Source: Dacryopinax spathularia
Lineage: Eukaryota; Basidiomycota; Dacrymycetes; Dacrymycetales; Dacrymycetaceae
Direction: 5' to 3'
Assembly: GCA_037974965.1 (NCBI GenBank)
Contig: JBBPFI010000002.1
Span: 1,550,001-1,614,000 of the forward strand
Length of the DNA: 64,000 nt
The position numbers and the translations under genes were made by a program. A model generated the notes under the pieces. That model did not search any database, was not told the DNA's origin, and saw only the letters and a program-made list of their open reading frames with translations. Of this stretch, positions 1-12,630 are shown in pieces; position 1 is the stretch's first letter, and each line of letters begins with the position of its first letter.

Positions 1-535
1 GGAATGACGGACGCACTAGCGCTCTGGCATATTGTTGTTTTACTATGTAGAACCACGCGAAAAAGATTGTCTTCCATAGAGTTAGCGGAAATCGAGGTCG
101 GTGTCTGCAACGTGAGACTTTCTTTCCAAGTCCACCGCAGGGTCACATATCATGGGAAAGCCTTGGCGGCCTAAATTTAGGTTCAGAAGCATTCCAGGCG
201 ATTTCATTGTTCACTCAACCCGCTTAGTCATCAATGCTTGCATAAGAGAGACAGACGCCTTCCCGCCGTTCTGCGCATACGCGTACGTTCGGCATGTCCC
301 TTCCCCGTCCATAAGGTCCTGTTCTCCGTTCCGCTGTTTCGATGACGACGCGAGACGGCGAAATGTCGAGCAATGCTAGAAAGAATACCTGTGGCTGGGA
401 CTTGTGGATGGCTGGCTCACAAGACAGTCTCTTATAAGTGAAGAGGGCCTCCCCAGCAGCGGGACCCTTCGAAGAGATCTCTCTCTCTCCTCGATCTGCA
501 TATCTTGCTTGGCATTCAAGACTGGCCTGGGCGAC
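1..535. other. 5' flank of the first MFS gene; no gene recognised
   Basis: No open frame here has a recognisable product. An open frame runs from 404 into the first coding exon of the MFS gene, but the paralogue at 34-36 kb begins with an aligned M-(N/D)-x-E-L-R-R-L, which places the start at 536. This stretch is therefore probably promoter and 5' leader. Confidence 0.5.
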
Positions 536-2527
536 ATGGACGTCGAATTAAGGCGGTTGGAATCGCACAAGAGCACATCAGTAAGTTTGTAAAGGTATAA
601 TACTGCGATGCTACTGCTGACGGTCCTGTAGCAGCAGGAGCTCGCCTCTCCTGAGCATGCCGGCTCTTCAAATCAAGCGACACACCAAAATGTTGAACAG
701 GCACAGACGACCGCCGAGATCGAGGCTAGCCGGACGACTACCAAGACTGCGGTCGAAAATGCGGCAGATGGTCCACAGCAACAGCCTGATGCAGTTCCCG
801 TGATGAACAAGGTTCAGCTCATATCGACCTTCGTCGCGTTCGTATGCCCTTCTAGAGATACCCGCGATGTACTAAGTCCAGGATCAGCTTGTCCGTCGTC
901 GGATTCTTGACCAATCTGGACACATTCATCGTCGCCACAGCCATGCCTCAGATCGCCTCGGAGTTCGGCTCGCTTGACCAACAGGCGTGGATCGCGCTTT
1001 CCTACATGCTGACATTCACGGTCTTCCAGCCGATGGCGGGTCGCGCTACCGATCTGTTTGGCAGCAGAGCTGTCTTGTTCGCCTCTATCTTCGTCTTCGA
1101 GCTGGGAAGCCTACTCTGTGCATTAGCAAAGACCTTCATCTGGCTTTGCTGTGCCCGTGCTGTTGCTGGTTTGGGAGGCGCGGGAATTTTCGTGGTCGTC
1201 ATGGTTATCGCCTCTCAGATTGTGCCACTGAGGGACAGGGGCCGGTACATGGGTATTATGTATGCCAGGATCGCTTTCGCTACTGTCATTGGGCCTGTGA
1301 GTCTTGATCACTCGCGTTCAACTCCTGTGCTCACAGTCGCTCCAGCTTGTCGGCGGTCTCATCGTGGCTTGGGATTGGCGATGGTGCTTCTGGCTGAACC
1401 TTGTAGGTGTATTCTTTCACCACGTAGTGTTTTGCTAAGTTCGTGCAGGTTGTGGCCGCACCAACAGTACCACTACTCCTGCTGGTAATGAAGAAGCTAC
1501 CGGCCGCAACGAAGCCCGGATTCAGCTGGCGCGACCTCGACTACGGCGGCATGATCATCTGCGGCATCTCCGTCGTCTCTCTCTGCCTAGCCTTCAACTG
1601 GGGTGGAGTGGTATACGAATGGGATAGCAAAGTCGTCATCGCACTCCTTGTAGTCGGCTTCGCCCTCGTCCCGATCTTCGTGGTGTGGGAGATCAAGGTG
1701 CCAAGCTTCCCGCTCATTCCTATGAGCATGTTCCGCTTCAGGAACGTCACCACGACCTCCATCAACAACTTCTTCAGCGCGTCGGCATTGCAAGGCGTGG
1801 TTTTCTATCTCCCCTCCTACTATCAGATCGTCCGGCACGATAAGCAAGTGATATCGGGCTTGGAAGTCTTGCCATAGTAAGGTATAAATTGCTCGTGACG
1901 GACTTGTAGCTGAGGCAATACCCAGTATCGTCCCTTTGCTCATTACGAGCACGATCTCCGGAATCATCATCTCTCGTACCGGCTCGGTACATATGGTCCT
2001 CTGGATAGGAGGCTTCACCAACCTTGCCGGAATCGCTCTCCTCATCATGCTAGACGGGAAGTTCCCGCGAGCAGTAGAATACGTCATCCTGGTCCTGACT
2101 GGTCTTGGAGGAGGGTTCCTGATGCAAGCGAGCCTTCTGAGCGCGCAGAGTCAAGTCACACGAGATCTGCTGGCGACTGTGACAACTATGGCGCTTTGGA
2201 GTAGGAGCCTTGGCGCTATTATTGGAGTAGCCATGCAAGGCAGTATCATCACGAACATTTTCAAGCGAAGTATCCTGAACAATCCTGCCGCAGCACCTGT
2301 AAGTTTCTCCATGATATCCCTTTTCCAGTCGCCCCTAGCTGATGGCATTACAGTATGTCGCCCAGCTTCTTGCATCCCAGAATGTCACCGGCCTTCCGGC
2401 TGACGTGCAGGTCGTTGCTGCGCGTTCATACGGTATGGCTTTCCAGATGATGATGGTCGCAACAACCGCATTCTGTACGCCTGGCTTCTTGGTGTCGCTT
2501 GTCGCTAAGAAGCAGAAGTTGAGCTAG
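536..2527 (+). CDS. MFS drug:H+ antiporter-like transporter (DHA2 type, 14 TM)
   Basis: Polytopic membrane transporter expected to export drugs or small metabolites in exchange for protons. Exons read 536-580, 632-837, 882-1296, 1346-1402, 1449-1876, 1926-2298 and 2354-2527, which add up to 565 codons plus stop. After a hydrophilic N-terminus of about 75 residues comes the first helix (GFLTNLDTFIVATAMP). The loop 2-3 motif A reads GRATDLFGSR and WDWRWCFWLN is the typical mid-protein segment. The second intron uses a GTTCGT donor. Acceptor choices at 1345 and 1925 were settled by alignment with the intact paralogue at 34295-36380, which also fixes the start codon. The gene looks whole. Substrate is unknown; vacuolar amino-acid transporters of the Fnx1 type are an alternative in the same superfamily. 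Confidence 0.9.
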
Positions 2528-2921
2528 ATGTCTATGGATTATGTTTTCGGACTTTAGTCATATGGATTAGTTCCAACGATGTCTCCTGAAACAATCGAGT
2601 GACAGTAATGACTGATATTGGCCAATCACGTGATCTGCGTCACCATAGAGCGCGCCTCGTTGCTAGTCGTCCCGTGGAATGCAGCATACAGCCCAGTGAC
2701 AATCGCACAACTAGAGCTTGCGACCCACCGCACGAACAGGAAGTCATCCTTGTAGTTGTACTTGCCTCTGAGGGCCTCTCCATCCAGCCGAACACCTGTA
2801 ACAGTGCGCTTGCGGCACAGCATTCTGCGACGCCGCTGCTTCGACTGCGGAGAGCCTTGCCATACTACTACCAATTCTTCGCTCCTCGCGCAATCCCCAT
2901 CCTGCTTTCTTCTAAGCAACC
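2528..2921. other. Intergenic region between MFS gene and AIP1
   Basis: Holds the 3' flank of the MFS gene and the promoter and 5' leader of AIP1. Open frames cross it but none resembles a protein family. The last 40 bases before the AIP1 start are pyrimidine-rich, as is common upstream of fungal start codons. Confidence 0.5.
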
Positions 2922-5342
2922 ATGTCCTACACCAAAGGTGAGCACGCAAGATAGCGACCATGACGGTGTACTGATGGCAGAGGAGGCAAACTGTGGCCTT
3001 GCAACCCGAAGACGACGAGGTACGCACTGCGCCTATAATGCGGGAAGGTCGTTGCTCAGGGAGCCGTGTAGGGGCGAGTCTACGAAGCTGAGCTCGAGCG
3101 GCAGCAAGATCATCTATACCAATGGGAAGATCGTAGTGGTACGTCCCCTCTCACGGCTCACTGGACCTCGCGATGACGTCCTGGCTAGATCCGCGACCTG
3201 GCCGATCCGGGCAACAACAGCACGTACTCTGGACATGTTCAGCCCACGAATGTTGCTCGCTTCTCCCCGACAGGATACTATTGTGCCTCCGGGGATATTG
3301 CTGGAAATGGTGCGCCGTACGATCTCGGTACTCGTATTCGCATGTGCTCACGATGAGCTGCAGTTCGCATATGGGATACGGTTGGAGAGGAGAAGATCCT
3401 AAAGAATGAGGTCAAAGTCGGGTTCAAGATGTGCGTATCTGCTACAGTAAAGGGAAGTAACGCTAATGCTGTGGAACCAGAAACGACCTGGAATGGGATG
3501 GGGAAAGCAAGAGGATAATCGCAGTCGGGGATGGCAAGAGCAGGTGCGAGTTATGCTTGACTCCTGCGGCGAGATGCTGACCCGAAAGCCAGGCATGGCG
3601 CTGTGTTCACGTTTGATACGGGGAACTCCGCGGGCGAGATTATGGGTCATGCAAAGGTGCGCTGGTGCAAATCCAGGTCAAACTCAAATAGCCAACTTCG
3701 TCCAGCCCATCAACGCCGTATCGATCCGCCATCAACGACCGTTCCGTGCTGCCACTGGTTCCGACGACACGCACGTAGCGTTCTTCCAGGGCGCTCCATA
3801 CAAGTATGTGAAGACTGTCCGAACGCATGAACGATTCGTGCAGGACGTCCGTTATGCACCATCAGGCGATCTCTTCGCCAGTGCGGGGTCGGACGGCAAG
3901 GTTTTCTTGTATGATGGGAAGACGGGGGACGTGGTTGCGGAGCTCACAGAGGGAGCACATACGAGCTCTGTGGTCAGTACGAGTACATTCTTTGCCTGAG
4001 CATAGCTCATTTCTGCAGATGGCGTGCAGCTGGAGCGCGGACTCGAAGTCTCTCGTCACATCATCAACGGACTGCACCGTCAAGCTCTGTAAGTAATCGT
4101 TCAAGCGCGGGACTTCATGTATTGATCAGGCCCAGGGGACGTGGAGAGCAGAAAAGTGGTCAACACTTGGACCCTCGGCTCTGACATCAACAATCAACAA
4201 GTCGGCAATACTTGGGCGAAGGACGACATCGTTAGCTTGTCCCTTTCGGGTGATCTCAGCGTGTTCGACCGGCGAGAGACGAGCAAACCCCGTCAGATCC
4301 TCTATGTGAAGCTTCTCGCGACCTTTCCTTTGAGCGGCTTGTTGACACATGGACAGGGCGCTTCACGATCCATCACCGCCTTTACCGCTGCACCGTCTGG
4401 TACGCTATATGCTGGCTCACCCGACGGGCGCGTGGTATCCTTCTCGGATAACGGCCCTGAGGCTGTTCAGGGTGATGGTCATAGCTCCCAAGTGACCGCC
4501 TTGACTGCATCCGACCAAAAAGTCTTCTCCACTGGCTTTGACGATTGCGTACGAGAGATCGACCTGGCGAAGGGCGCCTTCACGTGCGTATACGTACATT
4601 GTGTCATGGACGCTTTACTGAATCTCGCTTAGGTCTGCATCGACAGGCACAAATGGCCAACCGAAGGGCGCAGCCTCTATTGGTGACGAGGTTTACGTCG
4701 TGACGAACAGAGGTCTGGACGGCATCAAAGACGGCAAGGTCGTGACCAAGCTGTCGCTAAGTTACGGTCCCTCTGCTGTTGCCGCGTCGACGAAGTACAT
4801 CGCTGTTGGTGGCGAGGTGCTCAACTATATTTACATCTCTGTGAAGAAGCTTACCCTTTGTGGCAGGATCAGAAGGTTTATCTCTATGAGAAAGGCGCAG
4901 AGCCGAAGGAGGTTGGCAAGCTGGAGAACAACAAGGGCATGGTAACCGCACTTGCCTTCTCACCCGACGGGACCCTCCTGGCTTCCGGTGACGTGAGCTT
5001 GTTCGTCTGTCTTGTTGCTGCCCCAGCTAAATATATGCGCAGTCTGTTGGCCGCGTCGTGCTGTACGACGTCGAGAAGAAGGAGGTCAAAGAATCCCGGT
5101 GGACCTTCCACTCAGGACGTATCTCGTCCATCGCATGGACCGCCGACGGGAAGCACCTCGCTTCCGGCTCACTGGACACGCATATCTATATATGGAGCGT
5201 CGAGAAGCCGATCAAGAACATCCCGATTAAGAATGCCGCCGCTGGTGGTGTTTCCGGAGTAGCATGGGTGAGGGATAACATACTGGCCAGCGCCGGTGCG
5301 GATGGATGTGTAAGAACATGGGAGATCAAGTTCCATCAGTGA
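2922..5342 (+). CDS. AIP1: Actin-interacting protein 1 (WD40 repeat protein)
   Basis: AIP1/WDR1 binds actin filaments with cofilin and promotes their disassembly and barbed-end capping in cortical patches. The N-terminus MSYTKE..WPCNPKTTR followed by SKIIYTNGKIVVIRDL is the family signature. WD40 blades follow throughout, for example ATGSDDTHVAFFQG, FASAGSDGKVFLYDG, VTSSTDCTVKLWDVE, LASGSLDTHIYIW and LASAGADGCVRTWE, consistent with the two seven-bladed propellers of AIP1. The first exon is only 16 nt (2922-2937) and many short introns interrupt the rest; the stop is at 5340-5342. The predicted length of about 600 residues fits the family. No damage was seen. The identification is firm; the exact placement of a few central introns is less certain. 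Confidence 0.94.
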
Positions 5343-5512
5343 GCGCAGACATACTGGAGGATGTAGAACTAAACTAGAGAAGGAGAATGAGACAAGAAGA
5401 TATCGTTCGGTGATGTTCCAAAAAGCTTCCGAAAATTCCGGTTTACCATGTTCCTGGTTCGGCATGGCGGCGATCACGCTTCCTTGCTTCTTGCCATCGT
5501 GACGTTTGAGAT

Positions 5513-6755
5513 ATGACCCGCAAAGCGAACAGCTGGAAGACGAAGGAAGACGTCTTCGCTGAGGGCCTGTCGAATGGGCCGTGGACTGTCTGGTTCGAAA
5601 GAGAGGGGAAAGGAGTGAAGACTTGGCCTGAGCGCGTTCCTTCGACTACCAACGACGAGGACGCATACCCAGAGGTGCAGGGGTACATCGAGACGGCCCA
5701 TGACCAGGTAACGAGCTGCTCCATATCAGCGTTGGACGGTGTTTGCTGATTATGTTTGTATATAGGAGTTCACCATCCTCATCCATGGACCTACAAACTC
5801 TGATATCCAGGTGGAAGTTGCGGTCGATGGGATGCCGGTTGTCTGCCTCCAAATCGCTGCCGGAAAGAGAGAGTCCACCTTCGAAATCAACGGAGCGTGT
5901 GACAGAACGGGGATCAAGCGCGCGTTCACGTTCAAGGAGATCCTGCCCGACGGTTCGTTTCCCCTTTCGGCCACGGCCGCGGAGCTAATGAAGCGCATAC
6001 ATGCAGGTCTTGCAGAAGAAAACCGACGCGCGTTTTATGGAGAAGTCCAGGTTATGATCGAAGTTGGGAGGTTTGGAGCTCCTGTGGTTCGCCGCGATGC
6101 TCCGAGCAAGATATATGCGCCTCAACCGGAGCGCACTGTCGAGAAGGTCAAGGCGATGCATGATCACTGTGTGCAGTAAGCTTAGAACGCGGTCATGTGT
6201 GTTGGTCGTTCCTACCATGGTCGCGTCAGACTGGGAAGGGAACTTCCGGTCCAGGACTTTCTCGAGCAGGAGAATGTCTGGATAAGCCAGCATGGCTATT
6301 GTTTCTTCTTCAAGTACAATACTCGAGGTACGCTCGTTTCCCTCTAACTATGCATCATCCCTTTGGCTGATGTTCTGCTGTCAGAACTGTTGGTAGCTAA
6401 TAGCAACGGTTCAGTCCGTGAGTGCGCTCGTCCCCGCCCATCATGCGGGACTCCCATCCTGGTCTGTCAGCCTCCCGGCTCGAAGAAGAGAACGCCCAGC
6501 TCAGAGCGCAACTGGAGAAGCTCAAGCAGGTGTGCAGATCCGCTCGCGATGCCCACGGTCCTTTCGTGTCGCTTCCAACAGTATGGTCCTGACTTGTGTG
6601 CTCAGATGGGACGTCGCAGGAAAAGCAAGACGAAAGATGCGCGATCCAGCACCCAAGCTGGACGGAAGAAGACGAATGCGGATGGTCGGCGTACGGTCTC
6701 TTCACCTTACACCCTCCGCTCCAGCCGTTCATCAAACAGTGTTGAGCCGCGTTGA
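5513..6755 (+). CDS. DUF7918-like basidiomycete protein with C-terminal coiled coil
   Basis: Conserved basidiomycete protein of unknown function. The N-terminal part (FTILIHGP, then FEINGACDRTGIKRAFTF and FYGEVQVMIEVGRFG) has the beta-rich layout of DUF7918 proteins. A later exon encodes SRLEEENAQLRAQLEKLKQ, a short coiled coil, and the last exon a basic tail (MGRRRKSKTKDARSS) that could bind nucleic acid or act as a nuclear signal. Introns were placed at 5708-5766, about 5951-6004 (GTTCGT donor; 54 nt and free of stops, so it could be read through), 6177-6232, 6332-6388, 6421-6473 and 6531-6604. Start at 5513 is the first ATG in frame. Family assignment rests on recalled pattern, not on a search. 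Confidence 0.7.
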
Positions 6756-6965
6756 CCGAATCAACGCACATCCCAAAGCGGTGGTCACCGATTCGTTTTG
6801 TTCCATCGTCCAGAGTACCTGTGTAACCTCATACCAGGCTCTTCGCCACAGGACGGTTCAGGGAAGATGAAGGGGTATAATAGCAATGCATGAAGTTCGT
6901 AAAGATGCTCTAATGATACATTTTCTATCGTCCGCTGCACATCGGCCCCAACACGTTCAGAACGC

Positions 6966-9388
6966 TCAATCAATAAGCGCTAATCTCCTATCCCACCCAC
7001 CCCTCGCGCGTGCCTCCAACACTGCTCCGCCTACAGCGCTCATCGCGTGCCCATAGAAGAACGCGCCCCGTGCAAGCAGCTCGTGTTCCAACACGGCCTG
7101 CACGTCACGGAGCATCAGGAACTGGCCGAGATTGAGATTTCCGGAGGCCAGCGAGGCACGATCGGCAGGCGTGAGGAGATCAGAGAGCAGGACCAGCCCG
7201 CCCGAATGTAAGAGCTTGGTAGACGTCTCGTCCAGTGCGTCCGTAGCCAAGAAGATTCTACGCAATTCTATCAGCATCCCTCCATTCACGAAATATTGGT
7301 AGAATGAACGCACTTATCGTGCTCCAAAGGCGGCGACACTTCCAGAATATCCCTGTTCACTGGCACGCCAGGAACCTCGTACGGCTGGACGTGCCCGCTT
7401 TCCCTCACTTCCCTGATCGTCTGGAGCGCTTTCTTGAGCCGTTCTTTGATCCGGTTCATGTGGTTCGGGAGGGAGCCTTCCATTACCCATCCAAGGCTGA
7501 CCACTAGGCGCGTCGTCAGTTAATATGATCCAGGCAACGAAAAGGAGAGAGGAAAGAGGAAACTTACTGTCTCTCCGGCGCATATGGCCCGCCATCCATA
7601 GCCTACCCTGGTTCATAGCCCGCATCCGCGAGTCCAGCTTCGCCGCGAGTGAGATATACGCCATGGGCGGCCTAACGTCCCAGACTGCCGTTCGCTGGTA
7701 GTCTTCCATCGCTTCGCGCGTCGTGAACCTGATTCCTCCCTGTGCATATCTCGTCAGCACCCCCCATGACCGCACGGAACGGATACTAAATGGAGGCACA
7801 GCGGAGGACGAGGAGGGCAAGAAAGGTGACGAGACGTACCGATTTTCGGGATAAGTGCAGCTCGCCCTCCATATGCAGCACGTCCTCCCATACATGGCCA
7901 AAGTCGTCCACGAACCCTCTTAACGCAGACGAAAAGCCCACTTGTTTCGTGGGATGCACAACGGACTTGACAAAGTCCATCCCGAGTCTACATATCGACG
8001 GTCAGATAACGTTGAAGAGAAGGGATGAGAGACGGAGGGAAGGGGCACTCACTCGCCCTTGAAGGAATAGACGACCTCGCAGCCTGCTTCGTTCAATGCT
8101 TTTTCGATCTCGGAGTCGTAGCGCGTATCGATCGGGCCTCCGCTCAGGTGAATCTGCGCATATAGTCAGCACTCCCGTCATTTCTCATCATAAGGAACAC
8201 TCGGCTGAAGAAAGAAGACGAAGCAGGAAGCAGGAAGAGAAGAAGAAGGGAACAGCCCGGAGGCAGGCGAGAAACACACCTTCACATCATCCCAATCCAT
8301 AGCCCCGCCCTCCTCGCCCATCCTCTCCCTCATCCTCTTCCTAACCTTCTCCCCCAGCTCGCTCCCGCCCTCCCACTTCCCCGGCTGCCTGATGAGCCTA
8401 TCAACACGCATCATATTCGGCGGGTCGAACTGATGTGCCCCGACTGTATGGATCGACAGCCCCGTCCCATGGAGGGAGAGGCGGGGGAATGTGCCGCTGG
8501 GGTTTTCTAGGGAGGGGGGGAGGGAGAGGAGGTGGTAGAATTCTGAGGCTAGGAGGACGGGGTGACGGCTGCGCAGGTGGGGGAGGTCGATCATTACCTA
8601 CAGGCGGCCGGGGCATTAGCACATTCGTCTCGAAAGAGGGGAAAAGTATGTACGCCAAGCGGGATCTTCCACCCATCTCTGCCGGTATGCCCGCCATGGC
8701 CGAGGGTTCCTTCTCGGTCGATATACTCCGCGAAGGCGGAACATGCGGCTCTTTAGGCTGTTCAGAAGGGTAGGCGGGGTGGGGGCGGAAGAAGAGGACG
8801 TACGGCTCGAACTCGCATTCCCGAGCATATACGTAGCTCGGCAGCACCAGGGTGCGGTTCAGCAAGTCCGCTTGTAGGATCGCGCTTTGTATGATGAACC
8901 GCATCTATGCTCTCTTATCAGTTTCGCCCAACGCACAAGGGCACCTAAGCGCCTAAGCGCCTAATGGCGCAAGCAAGCGGACACACCTGACTCCAGCCCA
9001 GCCCTAAACTCCAGTCCCGGACATAAAACCCCTTTGTCCGCGCAACCATCTCCCGCATCTCCCTCTCCCCCCAAGGTCCATACTCCGACCTCTGCTCCTG
9101 TGGGATCGCGCATCCCTTCTCCTCCCCATCCTCAAGTCCGTACCCTCCAGAAGGCGGGTACACGCTCTCCGGCGGTCGCCAGTTTCTTGTATACCCCGTA
9201 CCCACCGACGCGGCAGATCCGGCCTTCGCACCCACATAGGCGAATAGGAAGACGAAAGTGATGCATCCCGAGATAAGCACCAGTCGACGGGTGAGCCCGC
9301 CACCGAGCCGAAAGCGGTTACGGGATGTTGTATGCTCCGAGAGCCTGTCGAGTGCGCGGAGCGGTTTTGGAGGTTGGCCCTCCTCCAT
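6966..9388 (-). CDS. Type II membrane protein, O-fucosyltransferase-like
   Basis: Probable Golgi-type glycosyltransferase-like protein. It starts at 9388 with a cytosolic basic segment, then one membrane helix (VLISGCITFVFLFAYVG, about residues 36-52) and a luminal domain. The segment QADLLNRTLVLPSYVYARECEF is the pattern seen in fungal proteins with a GDP-fucose protein O-fucosyltransferase-like fold. Further exons encode a conserved luminal part (IHLSGGPIDTRYD, VVHPTKQVGFSSALR, GGIRFTTREAMEDYQRTAVWD) and finish with a segment listing surface-display elements (IFLATDALDETS, GQFLMLRDVQAVLEHELL) like the last part of NodZ/POFUT folds. Several short introns; stop at 6968-6966. Donor sugar and acceptor are not known. 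Confidence 0.62.
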
Positions 9389-9765
9389 CTTCTCCTCTCC
9401 CTAGTCCAGACAGGTAAGAGTGAAGCTAGGTCGGATAAGAAGTATGTAAATGGATTGTTTAAATGAGTTGGTGCGGTTGTGTCGTTAGTGCATATTATTT
9501 CTGCTGCTGCTGCGGTGGTATCGGAGGTTACTGTGATGAGATGCTGCGCGGCGTGTGCCGTTGACGCGCTCTGTAAAACGTAATGGTCCCTGGCACAGCC
9601 ACAGCCACCTATTTTGGCTCTCACCCGCCGGCAACAACAACTGCAAACTCAGCTGAAGACGACAGCTTGTTGAGAGCGTATCGTCCTTTTGTGCTGTAGG
9701 AGGACATTGGGAAGGTGCGTGCATACATTCAATGTATGCGCTCGACTTGCTGACTGCGAAGTAGG
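9389..9765. promoter_or_regulatory. Divergent promoter region (membrane protein / HCNGP-like)
   Basis: The 377-bp gap between two head-to-head genes. It must hold both promoters. Short CTG/CAG-like runs occur near 9498-9512. No certain TATA box or operator was identified. Confidence 0.5.
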
Positions 9766-10988
9766 ATGGGTCTCGTACACTATAGCGACGAAGACTCCAC
9801 CTCCCCAACAACATCACAACGTTCCACCACGCGCCGTTCCCCTCCTCGTGCCATCGGGCAAGCGCAAAGCAGTAGCACAAACGGCTCCCATAGCCGAAGC
9901 ACAAGCACAATAAGGACAACAGACGTGAGCGACCTTCCATTCTAGCGGGATAAGAATGCGCATGGCCATCCTTCTGGGGTTTTGGGGTATAGGTCTTCGG
10001 GTTGCGTGATGCTCGAGGGAGAGAACGGGAGTTGGGTACGTGCATCTCTATCGGTTGTCTTCGCTTGACGAGCTAATACATTTAGGAGGACAACCTTCTT
10101 CATCTGCCTCTCGATTAATGGAGGCTGGACCGTCAACTTCTCGGCCGTCGCGATCAATAGCATCCACGTCACGCTCTCCAGAAAGACCGCGACTCTCCAC
10201 CTCACGCGCTCCCGCTGAACCGGAGGACGACGAAGCCCGCCTCTCCGTCCTCCTCGCTCCGCCCCCAATCCCAGGAGTCGAGAACTGGGGCATCCCACCC
10301 CGTCCCACCGCCCCACCAGACCCAGCGCTCGTCGTACGTCCTCCGCCTTCCTCCCTCCGTTCTTCCATCTCCTCCCGCCGAGACGAAAAGCTGACGTGGG
10401 GAACAGGCCAAACTCGCCAAGTTCCACGAACTAAAACGCCGCGGAACGCACTTCAACGACACCCTCATGTCCAACAAGTCATTCCGCAACCCGCACATCT
10501 ACGAGCGTCTCGTGCAGTGGGTCGAGGTAAACGAACGCGGTACGAACTTCCCCAAAGACGTCTGGGACCCGTGGGACTTCAGGCCGGAGTGGAAGGCCGC
10601 CGCTCTTGGTACGTCTTCTTCTTTTATTTGTTTGGGCTGGCCGAGGGCGGTGGTTTGGGGTTTGTGGGATTTTGGGATGAGGGCTGATGGTTGTGTAGCG
10701 GAGGAACAGAGGAAACGGTCGGAGGCGCTGGAGGCGGCGCAGGCTAGGGGGAAGAGGTCGGAGATCGCGTTCACTTCTGCTAAGTCGGGCGACGAGAGAC
10801 CTGCCCACCGGGAGCGTGAGCGAGATCGGGACAGAGACCGAACACGCGACCGCGACAGGGAAAGAGGAAAGGATCGGTATGAACCTTACCCACCGCCCCG
10901 AGGCAAGGAAAGGGAAAGAGAAGAAAAGCGGAGTCGATGGGACGTCCGCCCGCCTCCTCGGGACAAGCGTGAGAACGGCCGAAGATAG
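9766..10988 (+). CDS. HCNGP-like protein (SAP30BP family, spliceosome-associated)
   Basis: HCNGP/SAP30BP proteins associate with the spliceosome and with transcription regulators in the nucleus. The start MGLVHYSDEDS matches the family's usual M-x-L-V-x-Y-x-x-D/S-D-E opening. The core domain follows near residues 150-220: AKFHELKRRGTHFNDTL, NKSFRNPHIYERLV and ERGTNFPKDVWDP are the HCNGP signatures. The C-terminus is an Arg/Asp/Glu repeat tail (RERERDRDRDRTRDRDRE), as in many splicing proteins. Exons 9766-9924, 9993-10035, 10086-10333, 10407-10608 and 10699-10988 total 313 codons plus stop. The middle of the protein is Ser/Pro-rich and probably disordered. It shares its 5' region with the divergent membrane-protein gene. 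Confidence 0.88.
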
Positions 10989-11023
10989 CCTGCGTATTAT
11001 GTATGTTGCTATGCACATCGATG

Positions 11024-12630
11024 CTAATACATCGGGAATGTCGGATCGACCTCCTTTGACCAAGCCCTTAACCCTCCCACCACGTCTTTCACCTGCTCTG
11101 CTTTCTCTCCGAGGGCGCTACGGAGTGCATGGGCGGCGACTTGGGAGTCGTTACCCAGCTTGCAGACGACGTATGTCTCCTTGTCTTGCGGTAAGTGAGA
11201 GAATGGGTCGCGCAATAAGGTCTTGAGCGGGACATCTAGCAGCATACATATGAGCACGATTCAAACAGCGAGTGAAAGGAAAGAAAAACGCACTCCTCGC
11301 CCCCGGCAAATGACAAATTGAAAACTCCTGCTCAGACCTCACATCAAGCACTTCCACCTCCCCCTCCGTCCTCTTCTGCTCAAGCTCCCTCACGCCCACT
11401 CTCCCCTCCTTCCGCCTCCGCCCACTAACCTCCAGGTCCTCCCTCTCCCCACCACAAAAAGCCACATACTCCCCCCTCTCTACCAGCTCCCTCGCCCCTC
11501 CCGCCCTAGAGCAAGCCAGACAGTCCCTCCTCCTTCCCCTAAGCTTCAGAGTCCTAAACATCGGCTCTCCCAACGCGGAGAAAGTGAGCATGGTCGGTCT
11601 TGCTCCTGCTCCTGCTCCTGCTCCGTCCCCGGCGGAAGGGGAGTATGGCCCGAGGCCGGTGAGGAGCTGGATAGCCGTTTGGGCTTGGAGTGTCCCGATT
11701 ACGCCCGTTACGGTGCCGAGGACGCCGAGTTCTTCGCAGGTGCCTGTTTGGGCTGGTAGGGGTGGAGTGGGCCAGAGACAGCGGTAGCATGGGCCTCTTT
11801 CTCCCTCTCTCTCCCCCTCCTTTCTCCCCACATCGGCTTCCGATTTCGAGCTACCTTCCTGGCTGGACTGGGAGGTTGACGGGGAAGAGGGAGGAGGGGG
11901 AAGGTTGTACACGCATAACTGGCCGTCGTATCCTATTGCTGCGCCTGAAACGAGCACCTTTCCCTCCGCTACGCATGCGTCGGAGATGAGGTACCTCGTA
12001 GCCGGGTTGTCCGTACAGTCTAGTACAAGGTCATAGGCCCCAACAAGGGCAAGCGCGTTCGTCGAGTCGAGAGCTGTGACGTGGGGGACGATATCGATGC
12101 TAGGATTGAGGCTGCCCTATCGTCAGCACTAGTCGTACGAGACAGGCAGAGGAGTAGACGCACGCTTCGAGAGCCGCTTTGGCTGACAGCGCTTTGGGCC
12201 AACCGATACGAGTAGTAGTATGAAGGATCTGCCGATGGAGGTTTGAGAGGTCGACCGTGTCTGCGTCTACTACCCCGAGGGTGCCTACGCCAGAGGCGGC
12301 GAGGTACTGCAGTGCTGGGCATCCTAGTCCACCGGCACCGACGACTAGTACACGTGCCGAACGTAGTTTGAGCTGCGCTACATCCTGTATCAGCAGAGGA
12401 CGGGAGAGACGAGGTGAGGATGGCTCACCAGGCAGGCCGAAGTCTTCGAGGATCATCTGTCGCCCATAGCGCTTGTAGTCCTCCAACGGCATAGGCAGGT
12501 CAGCATCTTGTATCGTCGACCCTTCTGCGACTCCGGAGGATTGGGCATTGGCAAGTTTCTGCTCTGCTCGTGCGAGAGCTTCTTTGAGGTATGTTATCTC
12601 ATCTTGTAAAGCGGAGGTGTTGGTGTCCAT
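11024..12630 (-). CDS. UBA4: UBA4: E1-like adenylyltransferase / sulfurtransferase for Urm1
   Basis: Activates the ubiquitin-like Urm1 (and by homology MoaD-type proteins) for tRNA wobble-uridine thiolation. The MoeB/ThiF domain shows the nucleotide-binding loop [15 protein letters not shown] and the charged VDLSNLHRQ segment. The catalytic-loop cysteine lies in [10 protein letters not shown], and zinc cysteines occur in CYRC and CLAC. A C-terminal rhodanese domain carries the persulfide cysteine in [10 protein letters not shown]. An N-terminal coiled coil ([18 protein letters not shown]) is normal for the family. A Ser/Glu/Arg-rich insert of about 40 residues sits between the FDG/YDGQ strand and the first CxxC and is probably a surface loop. 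Four exons are apparent, from the start at 12630 to the stop at 11026-11024; the gene looks intact. Confidence 0.93.
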